Of a stretch of 64,000 bases of DNA, positions 36,966 through 47,151 are shown in pieces. Numbering within the stretch: position 1 is the stretch's first letter; the number at the start of each line of letters is the position of its first letter. The notes under the pieces are model-generated. The model was given only the letters and a program-made list of their open reading frames with translations. It had not been told where the DNA came from and made no database searches. This stretch comes from Clitopilus passeckerianus (lineage: Eukaryota; Basidiomycota; Agaricomycetes; Agaricales; Entolomataceae): contig CALYLX010000111.1 of the NCBI GenBank assembly GCA_944990035.1, positions 496,001 through 560,000 of the forward strand, written 5' to 3'. Made by a program: the position numbers and the translations under genes.

Positions 36966-38740
36966 AACCTGCGGTAAAAGTTTCCGAATCCTAGGAATGA
37001 TCGGACTTCCTTTACTGTAGTTGGCGTAGGCCAGTCGCGCATCCCTGCAAGTTTGACAGGGTCCATGGAGATCTTGTTTGGTTCAATGATGAACCCGAGG
37101 TATTCCACTCTTGTGGTGTCAAATTGGCATTTCTCTGCTTTGAGGTAGAGATCGTTGTCTTGTAGTCTTTGTAAGACTCTGCGTGTGCGTTCTCGGTGTT
37201 TTTCTGGATCGTTGGAGAAGATGAGGATGTCGTCCATGTAGATGATGACCCATCCTTCGTCTATCATGTCTCGGAAAAGGTGGTTCATCATTGCTTGGAA
37301 GGTACCGGGTGAGTTCATTAGTCCAAAGAACATCACCATTGGTTCAAATAACCCTCGGTTGGTCTTGAACGCTGCTTTCCATTGGTCACCATCTTTGATG
37401 CGGATGTTGTGATATCCCCATCGAATGTCGAGTTTGGTGAAGACAGTTGCTCCTTTGAGTTTATCGATGAGTTCGCTAGCCAGCGGTAAGGGGTAAGCGT
37501 TAGGTATTGTTCCTTCATTGAGTCGTCGGTAATCCTGACATAGTCTTAGGGCTTCCGAGTCTTTCTTTGCAACGAAGAAGAACGGAGATGCTTGTGGGGA
37601 GTTGGATTCTCGGATGTATCCTTTGGCTAGATTTTCCTTGAGAAACTCGTCGAGTTTTTCTTGCTCTAAGGGGCTGAGCGGATAGACCTTGCAGTCTTTT
37701 GGCACGAAATCTGTCTTCAGATCTATGGCGTGATCCCAGGGTCGGCTTGGTGGGAATCGTTCGGATGCTGCTTTCTCAAAGACTTTTCTGTAGTCTTGAA
37801 GATAGTTGGGGATGATTTCGTCAAGGGATTTCTTTGGTTCCTTATCTTCTCGTTTATGTTCCAGAGCTTGCGAAATTGATGTTTTCGCACGTATCCACAC
37901 CTGCTGTGTGTGGTGTCTGGTTGCTGGATGGTGTGTTACCACCGTCTGTCGTATCGTGGTAGTTGGCCTGATTGGCCCGTACACAAGGTAATCCTCTGTG
38001 TGTTCCTGCGTAAGTGGGGGTTCCTCCTTGGTGAATATTCCGACTGCCGGTTCGTTCTGGCAGTATGCGATGAGAAAATCTTCATTGATCTCTTCTCCGT
38101 CTTCGACTATTCGGAAATAGTCGCTAAGTCCTTCTGATTTTCCGGGATTCTCTTCGGAACAATCAGGTGCTGGGGTAGGTGGCGTGTTTTCCTCTAGTAG
38201 TTGTTCTTGGATGGCTCTCATCCACTTGATGTCTACTGCTCGCATCAATGTTTGCGACAGTCGTTGGGTAATGCGTGATTCATCGATTTTGAGTGTGCCG
38301 TCGCTCCACGATATGATTGGATCCACCAGTTTTAGCCAGGGTAATCCAAAAATCAGGTGGTCTTTCCCGAGTCCAGTGACAAAACATCTTTCCTTGATAA
38401 TGGCTGTCCCTATCTTGGCAATAACCCAGGTAAAGTGGGTAATAGTTCCTTGTTTGTTCAGGGTGCCATCAACATTTCGTGCTGTAATTGGTTGTCGGAG
38501 TGGGAGTAGCGGGAGGTGATGTGTCTTGGCAAAGACGGAGTCGATAAATGACCCTTGCGCTCCAGAGTCAATGAGAGCTTTTGTGCCGGCGATTGTTGTA
38601 TTTCCATCTAGAGGGTCTTGTAGAGAGATTGGGATACGCATAGATTCAGCATAAAAATCAGTAGCTACAAGTACACTGGAAATATCAATCGGGCGAGGAA
38701 GTACTGACGTCGGCTTTGCAGTCTTCCTCTTTAAAAACCC
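36966..38740 (-). pseudogene. 5' part of pol of A4 (protease and reverse transcriptase), truncated
   Basis: Uninterrupted frame from the gag-pol slip site through protease (ALIDSGAQGSF) and reverse transcriptase (YMDDILIF) to FGNFYRRF, where the inversion junction cuts it before RNase H. Through the junction the frame stays open into antisense gag of A3, giving a 717-codon chimeric ORF (38641-36488). The frame is intact even though this copy is older than A1 and A2 by its LTR, so it is the best local reference for the PR-RT reading frame. Confidence 0.85.
38731..38740 (-). promoter_or_regulatory. Probable -1 ribosomal frameshift site between gag and pol (A4)
   Basis: Element sense reads G GGT TTT TAA in gag phase: an X-XXY-YYZ heptamer GGGTTTT immediately before the gag stop. 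Pol is open in the -1 phase across this point (TTA AAG AGG AAG...). The A1 copy has one T fewer (50367-50373). Confidence 0.6.
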
Positions 38741-39660
38741 TCAGCCTCTGCTTCGGTGTAGAATTCAGCAGCTTCTTCTTGGGGCATGTCAGCTAGGACT
38801 GCTCTGACATATTTGATCAACTCGGCTCCCTTCTCAGGTTTCTTGTGGAATCGGCTGTCGTTGTTGCTAGGGTAGGTTTTTCCAAAATTCTTCCTTTGAA
38901 GACATTGTTGGATTGTGTGACCTTTCTTGGAGCAATAGTAGCACAAGTTGTTCTTCTTGTGATGTTCTCTTTCCTCCTGGGTGAGGCGGCGTTTGGGTGG
39001 ATCAGTGGTGAAATGATCAACATCCATAGCCATTGGGTCTCGGGCTCCAGTAGGTGTTTTGTAAGCACCTTTGACCATATCAGATGTCTTGATGATACGG
39101 GTATGTCCCATGATTGTCTTAGCACGTCGCCAGTTGTTGTCAAACTGGACAGCTTTCTTGACCCAATCGTCAAATGTGGTAGGAGGGGAGTCGGAAAAGA
39201 GAATTTTCTCTTGGAGTTTGGGAGTAAGTCCTTCCATGAAGATCTCGATCTTTGCAGTGTCACTGCTGAGATCGGTTCGTGCAAGAATATTCTTGAAGAC
39301 GGTGACAAATTCGTCAGCTGTCCCATCCTGTCGTAAGGCTTTGAGTTGGAGAAGTGCGGCAGCTTTGTCGTCGGTAGGGGAAAAGGCTTCTTTGAATTGG
39401 CTGATAAATTCAGCGTAGGTGGCTTTCCTTTCAGCTGCTGAGTATTTATCGTGAAATTCTAATCCCCATGCTGCTGCAGTTCCTTCTTTGAGGAAGGATA
39501 GGGCGATGCGAATCTTCTTGTCATCTTTGAGTTGGTTGAGGTTGTTTAGGATGAGGTAGTCTTCAAGTTCCTGAATGAACTTTCTGGTCTTGGATCGGTC
39601 TCCGGAGAACGTTTGGGGTTTGGCTCCAATGTTCTTCTTGTTGTTGTTGTCTTGTGACAT
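38731..39660 (-). CDS. Intact gag of A4
   Basis: First ATG after the LTR at 39660-39658 (MSQDNNNKKNIG), then 309 codons to TAA at 38733-38731. It contains the gag core (FIQELEDYLILNN, AAWGLEFHDKYS, FKNILARTDLS), the zinc knuckle CYYCSKKGHTIQQC and a basic/acidic tail ending AEAEGF. The frame continues open upstream of the ATG (PEEEEEEHQVQQQ and further) without any ATG. The stop is directly preceded by GGGTTTT, the probable -1 slip into pol. This is the only family A gag in the window without a frameshift or junction. It is a transposon protein with no host role. Confidence 0.85.
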   Translation of the reverse strand: MSQDNNNKKNIGAKPQTFSGDRSKTRKFIQELEDYLILNNLNQLKDDKKIRIALSFLKEGTAAAWGLEFHDKYSAAERKATYAEFISQFKEAFSPTDDKAAALLQLKALRQDGTADEFVTVFKNILARTDLSSDTAKIEIFMEGLTPKLQEKILFSDSPPTTFDDWVKKAVQFDNNWRRAKTIMGHTRIIKTSDMVKGAYKTPTGARDPMAMDVDHFTTDPPKRRLTQEEREHHKKNNLCYYCSKKGHTIQQCLQRKNFGKTYPSNNDSRFHKKPEKGAELIKYVRAVLADMPQEEAAEFYTEAEAEGF

Positions 39661-40245
39661 TTCGTAGTCGAAGTCGAAATCGGTCTCTGGTTCAATTGTT
39701 TCTGCACTGGGGCGCTCCTCTGGCTCAGCTGTGGGGCTCTCCTCTAGCTGTTGTTGTACTTGGTGTTCTTCTTCTTCCTCTTCAGGCAAGACAGAAGCGC
39801 TGGTAGACGGGACTAGTGATGGGTTCCTGGATATTGCTGTGGGTAATGGTGCGAAGCGTCGCTGTTCCTCCTCGTCTACTTCAATGTCGTGTTCTCGTTG
39901 GGCTCGGACAATAGCAGGGGTCTTATGAGGTCGTTCAGGGGTAGGGAAGTCTAGAGCGTGGAAGTGTCTGTTTTCAACGGCAATGGTGGTGAATGTGAAT
40001 TTGCCAAGAGAGAGAGAGGCGTAGCACCAGCGGTTATTGTTGTGATTAAAACCGCAGTAGCTTCCGTTGGTGAACTTGTAGACGTTGTTGGTTCCTTCTA
40101 CTAGAGTGGTATTTTGTGGTGGGTGGTCTGCCCTGTGTACGACCGTGGTGACTGAGTGGTAGCCGCAACGGCAATCGGCCTGTTGCGTGCTTCTGCTGTG
40201 TTGTCGTGGGGTGGGCCTGCGCTAACAATGAGCGGGCCTTCTGAA

Positions 40246-40256
40246 CAGCTTGACCT
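40246..40256 (-). promoter_or_regulatory. Primer-binding site of A4
   Basis: AGGTCAAGCTG in element sense, 2 nt from the LTR, as in A1 and A2. Confidence 0.65.
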
Positions 40257-40258
40257 TT

Positions 40259-40743
40259 TGTTAAGGCAGAGCCTAACAACTTAGGTAATACTGTTTACGC
40301 TCGATGTCTTTGATAAACAAAAACAGAGATTTGTCAGCAGCTACGGCTGTACTGACAACCTGGTGAGATTGATGAAGCAAGAGGCTTAAAGGCGAAGTAG
40401 AGAACTAAGCAGTTAGGTAGATTGCCTAGGTCAAGCTGAGGAGCCTTGACCAAATGGTACAGGTTTATATACCTATCTAGTAGTTCTAAATATAGCGCAT
40501 GCGCAGCATGCTGAGTAAGTAATGAGTCATGCACAGCATGATGAGTAAGTACATGAGTCAGTATGACTCGATGTGAGTCAGAAAGAGTCAGATAAGGTAT
40601 AAGTCTCTCACGATTGTGAGAGATGTGGAGTAAGCATGGAAAAAGGTGAAAAATGCGCAGTGATGCGCAGCATATGTGAGTAATCGTGCATAGGTAAGCG
40701 GGCCGGGGTATGTAAGGAGAAACATGTAAGCAAAATCATAACA
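40259..40743 (-). repeat. 5' LTR of A4 (485 bp)
   Basis: Same length as the A1 LTRs, with a few CpG transitions (palindrome centre CGATTG, and GTGGAG for GCGGAG). Intermediate in decay between A1/A2 and A3. The outer flank continues directly with reverse transcriptase sequence of family B. Confidence 0.9.
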
Positions 40744-40877
40744 GCTTTCCGAACCAATAGAGGATTATATGAACCAGTAGTAATGTTCTTCGGGCTTTGC
40801 AATTCACCATCTACATTTCAAGCAATGATGAATGAATTGTTTAGGGATGAAATCAACTCAGGAACAGTGGTCATATA
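40744..40877 (+). pseudogene. Family B Ty3/gypsy reverse transcriptase, left fragment
   Basis: Frame reads [20 protein letters not shown]... up to NSGTVVI, the segment of RT just before the catalytic YMDD. It belongs to a Ty3/gypsy family distinct from A. It starts abruptly at the A4 LTR (its gag, protease and RT N-terminus are missing) and ends at a DNA transposon that splits the Tyr codon; it resumes at 43977. Confidence 0.85.
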
Positions 40878-43800
40878 AGATAGGCCCAACCCGCGACCCA
40901 CCACGTCACATGACCAAAAGCGTTACAAACTGGCAATTTGAGCCGTCTTTTGTTAATTAGTTAAAGTAGACTTAATATTCCCTGTAACCTGTACTCGAGA
41001 ATAACGATAGTAGTGTTCTTAACAAGCTTGAGTAGACGATTAGAATAAATCCCTGACTGAGGCAAGTTATTATCATTATCGTGTTTACATTGGAGATAAT
41101 CTACTCGATCACGTGGCCCCCAAATGAGAAGGCGCCCCTAATGTAGTGTCGCCTCTGCAAAATGTCGCGTCCCAAGAAGAGAGCGCAAGAACTTGCTGCG
41201 CGTTTACCTTGCGTAAAGAGGAAGCTAGAGAGGGAGAATGTCAGGGATAAAGAGAATAACCAAAAAAAGGTGTGTACCCATTATTTCTGCTGAATTTTGT
41301 TGGACTCATCTGTTCCCCATAGCGTTCCTTCGTCGCATCAAGGCAGGACAACCCATCTAAAAAGTGTCGAAAACTTTCTGAAATCAGTCAAAATACCCCA
41401 GAAACGGACGGGAGCACACCGACTTCTCCAAAAGCACAGATAATCCCACATTTCTCCCCCTCAGTGCCATCCGAGCAAGAAGGACTTCAAACAGCAGAGA
41501 AACAACTTTTTCACGCCCAGTCCATGCTCGGAAATGCTCTTCGGCAGTCTCAGGGTGCTGAAGATGCAGCGAGAATGGCTGTGAATTTAGCAGAGGCCGC
41601 AAAATTCTAGGCAGAACAGTGCCCTTACAGTTCATTCAAAAAGGCGGCAGCACAAGCTGCAAAACGCGCCCAACAGTCAATACAGCACGCAGCAACAATG
41701 AAGCAGCTCAGTCTTGAAGCGGAGCAGCAGTTTGCACATTATATTGTGCAGTACTGCAAGGCATACACATCGGTCCAGGAAACCACAGTCACTACTGCAC
41801 CAGCGGCAATTATAAACGACACAGAGGAGGCCGATGCAGGAGCTACCATTGACAACGAGGACGTTCACGGAGGCTCTATGGATGAAGATGACGATGTGGT
41901 AGCGAGAGATGCTGATGATGGAAATGGAGTGCAGGTTCTCACTCAAGATCCTGAAGCAAGTGTAGCCTCAGACAAGGAGGCGGCCCGTTCAGCACACGAC
42001 GACCTCTCAAACATACTCAATCCCCCACGTAAAGAAGGGCGAGGATACACAGACTCAGGCCTAGACAAGTGGACCCGGACACGTCTTGAAGCAATGAAAA
42101 TGCTCTTGTGGTCCTACACAACCACTTCCAAGCCATGGTCTGCCGCTGCAGATCGTATAGCGCACCTATACGAGCATGGTCAGTCCTGGTCACGCCGCCT
42201 TCGCAAATGGTGTCGCGACTACATTTCAAACCGCCAGAATCTTCCCGAAAACCCATACAGCACCTCCACAAAGAGCCTCATCTCGAAACATGATGATCTC
42301 CGCATCGAAATCTTGAATCATCTCCAATCCATCAGCAAACATGTTCGTGCTCGCGACATTGTGGATTACCTCAACACCGACGATGTCAAGGCAAGGTGGA
42401 AACTGAAAAAGACGATCTCGTTAGCTATGGCGCAGCGGTGGATGCATGAGTTGGGTTACCGATGGGAGAGGATGAACAATGGGATGTATGAAGATGGCCA
42501 CGAACGGCAGGATGTCGTAGACTATCGACAGAAGGAATTCCTCCCTGCCTTCGCCAAATACAACGAGAAATCTGAGCACTTCAATAAAGATGGAAGCATA
42601 GAGAAAGATACAGCTGGCTTACCGGACCTCAACCCAGAAGACTTCCCGAACGATATCGCTGACGGCCCCCGCCCACTTGAGAAGAAGTGGGTACCGTGGT
42701 TCCAAGACGAGTCCACATTCTATATGAATGACCGGCGAAAAATCCGATGGAAGGGCCCAAACGAGAAGCACACTCCCCAACCAAAAGGCGAGGGTGTCCC
42801 GCTAATGATATCCGACTATGTTTCTGGAAAACATGGTTGGCTACGTTCGCACGATGGGAAGGAGAAGGCTTGGGTGGTCTTGAAGCCGGGGAAGAATCGT
42901 GAAGAATATTTCACGAATGATGATGTGGTGGAGCAAGCGATACATTTCATGGAGATCCTGAAAAAAGATTACACAGATGAGCGGCACGTTCTCATCTTCG
43001 ATAACGCCACGACTCACACGAAGCGCAAGCCCACGGCGCCGTCGGCGTCTGGAATGCCACTCAACGTCCCCAAGGCTGGCCGCCGACGCAAGGCAAACTG
43101 GGGAGTGGAAGTGCCTGTACTGAACACAGAGGGGAAACCTGTTTATAACGAGGACGGGACTAAGAAAAAAGAGTTCGCACGAATGGAGGGAGGTTACTTA
43201 CCTGACGGGTCACCTCAGTCCTTTTATTTCGAGGAAGGGCCTCAGATAGGCATCTTCAAGGGGATGCGAATCATAATCCAAGAGAGAGGCATTGATACCA
43301 CGGGTAAACTTGCTCAGTGCGCTGATTTCGCAGCTGGATGCAAGACCCTAGACTCTCCTAGCTGCTGCTGCCGCCGAATTTTATTCAACCAACCGGATTT
43401 TGCAGGTGGAAAGTCGCGCCTCGAGAAGGAAGCTGAGGAGAGGGGATTTGTTGTCTTGATTCTCCCTAAATTTCATTGTGAGCTGAATTTGAGCAATGTT
43501 GGGGGTATGCAAAAAGGGTATATCGGAGATTCCCTCTGGCGAAGAAGGAAGAGGAAATGGAAGCCCTTGTGATGGAGGCGCTGAACGACGTGCCACCAGT
43601 GACTATGAAAAGGTGCGACAACACTTACATCTCACTTCCCCCGTTGACTCCTGGCCAATAGATTTGCGCGGCGAGCTCTACGATTCATGGACGCGTATCA
43701 AAAGGGATTGAGTGGGAGACAAGCTGTGTGGGCCGGAAAGAAGTATAGAGGACACTGTGTCCTTCCTGATACGCTTATGGCAGACCTTGAGAAGATGTAG

Positions 43801-43976
43801 AGAAGCATTTAATTTAACGAAGCAATGACATTCCGTGTGTAAACAATGTATTTACGAGATCAATCAGAAATCCGAAGAACGGAGATTCGGCGGAGAGGAG
43901 CGGGCCGGCTTCACATGACATTCGTCACAGTTCTGTCACCTCACCTGACGTAGCCAGTCGCGGGTTGGGTCTATCT
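40878..43976 (+). mobile_element. 3.1-kb DNA transposon with TA target duplication
   Basis: Ends are imperfect terminal inverted repeats, AGATAGGCCCAACCCGCGAC on the left and AGATAGACCCAACCCGCGAC on the inverted right end, continuing to a shared ACGTCA. Flanked by TA at 40876-40877 and 43977-43978; removing the element and one TA restores the host RT reading VVIYMDD. The element carries one transposase gene. TA duplication and the DDE motif context place it near the Tc1/mariner/IS630 superfamily. Confidence 0.88.
41162..43800 (+). pseudogene. DDE transposase with one nonsense and one frameshift mutation
   Basis: Probable start MSRPKKRAQEL at 41162; introns at 41270-41322 and 43613-43661. A TAG at 41608 breaks the N-terminal part, and the longest open piece is 41698-43572. 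Helix-turn-helix-like sequence lies around HDDLRIEILNHLQS to MAQRWMHELGYRW. Catalytic residues: D in FQDES (42706), D in IFDNATTH (43000) and E in FEQCWGYAK (43491), the latter out of frame because about 4 nt are missing just before it after CELN. After the second intron the family C-terminus (RFMDAYQKGLSG...KYRGHCVLP) is recognisable. The second-to-third catalytic spacing is about 164 residues, far more than the 34-39 usual in Tc1/mariner, because of a Lys/Arg-rich insertion. Confidence 0.8.
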
Positions 43977-46388
43977 TACATGGATGACATTCTTATCTTC
44001 ACAAAAACTATGGAAGAACACTAGAAAAGGGTAGAGATTGTTCTAGAGAAACTTCAAATGAACGAACTCTATCTCAAACCAGAAAAATGTTTCTTCCATA
44101 AAGAAGAAGTTGAATATCTTGGCATGATCATCTCTGAGAACTCAGTTCAAATGGATCCTCTTAAAGTCGAAGCAGTAGTAAACTGGCCTACTCTAACCTG
44201 CAAGCGTGATATACAACAATTCCTTGGGTTCTGCAACTTTTATAGAAGGTTTATTGAAGGCTTCTCCAAAGTTGCCAAACCTCTATCAGAACTCACTGGA
44301 AACGCTGAATGGTCATGGACAGACAGACAAGAAGAAGTGTTTAAGAAGTTAAAAGAACTAATCACTTCTGCACCAATTCTTGCACTACCAAATGACGATG
44401 GAAAGTTTAGGGTAGAAGTAGATTCTTCCGACTTTGCTACAGGTGGCATTCTTTCCCAAGAGCAAGCAGACGGCAAATACAGACCTGTAGCATTCATCTC
44501 TAAAGCATTAAATGATGCAGAACGTAATTACAAGATTTATGACAAAGAAATGCTGGCTGTTGCACATGCTCTAGAAGAATGGCCCCAATACCTGATGGGT
44601 GCAAAACAAGAATTTGAGATATAGACAGATCACGAAAATCTTAAATATTTCCGAAAACCACAAAAAATAAATCGTAGACAAGCAAGGTGGTTAACGGAAA
44701 TGCAAGATTATCAGTTTGCCTTTCATCATAAACCAGGAAGGTCGATGGGCAAAGCTGACAGCCTGTCGAGACGACCAGGCCATAAAAAGGGGGTGAATGA
44801 TAATGAAGATATTGTTCTTCTCAAACCTGAACTTTTTCGCACCATACTCAGAACAATTGAAGTCAAAGAAATAACGGATGAATGGATGAAACAGATTATT
44901 CGCGCTAAGGGACAAAAAGATCCAGAGGTCGTAAAATGTCTAAACGCCAAAGAACCAGGATGGATTGAACAAAAAGACTATATCACCTGGAATCACCGTG
45001 TTTACGTACCAAAGGACAAGAAACTTAGAGCAGAAATTATTCGAACCCACCATGACAAGGAAACTGAAGGACACCCAGGCAGATACAAAACACTTGAAGC
45101 CATCACCAGAAACTATTGGTGGCCAAGAATAACCCTAGACGTCAAAAAATATGTTGAAGGTTGCCCACTCTGTCAAAGAAACAAGCCAATCAGAGCTGCT
45201 CCAAACGCTCTTTTATCTCCAAATGAAATTCCTACTAAACCCTGGGATATTATTTCGGTAAATCTAATTGGTCCACTTCCAATATCCAACGGATACAACA
45301 TGATTCTAGTTGTGGTAGATCGATTCTCAAACAAGCACACTTCATTTCTACAAATGACACTATCATGTCTGAAGGAACAGCAAGGTGTTATCGAGATCAT
45401 ATGTATCTTCTCTAAACATGGAATTCCCTGACGCGTTATATCAGATAGAGGACCACAATTTGCATCTAAATTCATGAAAGAATTGTGTCATCTTATAGGA
45501 ATAGAACAAAACAAGTCAACAGCCTATCACCCACAGACAGACGGACAAACAGAACGAGTTAACCAAGAGTTAGAACAATACTTAAGGTTATTCGTCAATT
45601 ACTGACAGTCTGATTGGGCTGAATGGCTTGCCTTAGCAGAATTTTCATACAACAACAAAATTCACTCTGTAACAGGCTTCACTCCATTCTATCTGAATTC
45701 CGGACAACATCCATGGACTGGCAAAGAACTTTCTACGGAAGTACGAAATCCCTCGGCTCACGAATTTGCGTCATTTATAAAGAAGATTCGTGAAGAAGCA
45801 GAAGCATCCCTTAAGCAAGCGGCTGAGGTGATGAAAACACAGTATGACCGAAAAAGAGGACCAACACGGGTTTACAATAAAGGAGATAAAGTCTACGTTG
45901 AAGAGATTAACATCACTACAAACCGCCTAACAAAGAAGTTAGCTGAAAAGCGATATGGTCCCTTCAAAATAATCAAAAAGATAGGATCATTATCCTATGA
46001 ACTTGATCTCCCTAAGGAATGGAAGGACACTGGTGTCCACACTGTCTTTAATGAAAGTCTACTCCATCCTTATAAACCACCTGTCTTTGCATCTCAAAAG
46101 AATGTAGTCCCTCGTCCTGTCCAACCTATTGTGCCAGACATTGTCGGACATGAAATCGAAGCAATTCTTGATTCTCAAGAAGTCTGGAGGCGTAATAAAC
46201 GTGCTATTGAATACAAGGTGCAATACAAGGATAAACCCCTTGAAGAAATCTCTTGGGTCCCTTCTGAAAGCCTTGAAAATGCACGTGACTTGGTCTCTAA
46301 ATTCCACCGACAAAATCCTGATGCACCTAGATGGGATAATCCTCCGCCGACCCGAACTTCCCTTCGAATTCTTCAAATCCCTCAATGA
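43977..46388 (+). pseudogene. Family B Ty3/gypsy pol, right fragment (RT C-terminus, RNase H, integrase, chromodomain)
   Basis: Resumes at [10 protein letters not shown], then RT thumb (YLGMIISEN, FCNFYRRF), RNase H (VDSSDFATGG, NYKIYDKEM), integrase zinc finger (THHDKETEGHPG...CPLCQRN), integrase catalytic core ([26 protein letters not shown]) and a C-terminal chromodomain-like segment (HEIEAILDS...EYKVQYKD). At least four in-frame stops occur: TAG after MEEH, TAG before TDHENL, TGA before RVISDRG (from CGA by context) and TGA after FVNY. All are explained by C-to-T type changes or simple substitutions, so the copy is old and dead. Confidence 0.85.
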
Positions 46389-46639
46389 ATGTTACCTAAA
46401 TAACAACTTTATGACTGGTCCAAAAATTGTGCCTGGACAGTTATCCCTACTCAACGCAAAGATGCTATTTGGCGGCCAACACAGTCCCTTACTGGTCGAT
46501 GTTAAAATAAATCTCAACTCAACGACGCCGTAGACGAAATGATGGAGAAGTGGATGCTACGAGATCCTAAAAAACGACAATCTATGCAGAAATACCTTAC
46601 CGATTAGATATCGGGACGATATCCCTAAGAAGGGGGTAA

Positions 46640-46800
46640 TGTTACAGTCTTACATTTTATTTACATTTTCATCTGAATTATTTATATAATATGCAGCTAT
46701 ACACAGCCACATCCAAATTCGGATCGCGTCATCACATACCCTTTACCCAGTACATACATGAGGTTTACATGAGGCATACTGTATATACAATGAGTAGTTC
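46640..46800 (+). repeat. Start of the 3' LTR of family B (right limit unknown)
   Basis: A purine tract AAGAAGGGGG at 46627-46636 is followed by TGTTACAGTCTTACATT, the same TGTTACAGT opening as the family C LTR. No second copy is in the window, so the LTR end cannot be set; the coordinate given is arbitrary. Confidence 0.5.
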
Positions 46801-47151
46801 TCAAATGAAACACCAGACTTGAACTGGTTTTTACCCCCATAGCTAGTTTGAGTTAGGTGTGTACGACAGACGTGGATTGAGTGAACGACCCAGTAGCTTA
46901 GGCTAGTTGTGTCGCTAACAGGTGCGTCGCAGCTGGGTTGATTTTGTTTTGACCTTACTCCTGACGACTTCAAAGGATCAACCACAGTGGGCCGCCTTAA
47001 CATAAGAACAGGAGAAGGCCAACATGTTCAAGAACCTGCTGCAATTCTTTGAAGTCCGTCAAATTTTCCCTGTGGTTTCTTGTCGCTGACATACCCATAA
47101 GGTGCCGATCCTGAATATACAACCTCGGAACCATTCAATATCACTGCAGGT

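Larger units (their letters stand above)
35112..40743. mobile_element. Head-to-head chimera of two truncated family A elements (A3 plus-strand, A4 minus-strand)
   Basis: Left arm: LTR(+), leader and gag(+) up to about 36965. Right arm: pol(-), gag(-) and LTR(-), from 36966 to 40743. Both arms are thus 5' halves of elements facing each other; neither has integrase, ORF3 or a 3' LTR. The flanks (GGGGG on the left, GCTTT on the right) are not duplicated. The gag coding parts of the two arms are nearly identical, differing at a base or two around CATTCGATGATT/CATTTGACGATT, whereas the left LTR and leader are far more decayed. Confidence 0.85.

Noticed and set aside
41677..41946. Antisense frame over the DDE transposase
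   Set aside because: Shadow of the transposase coding strand.
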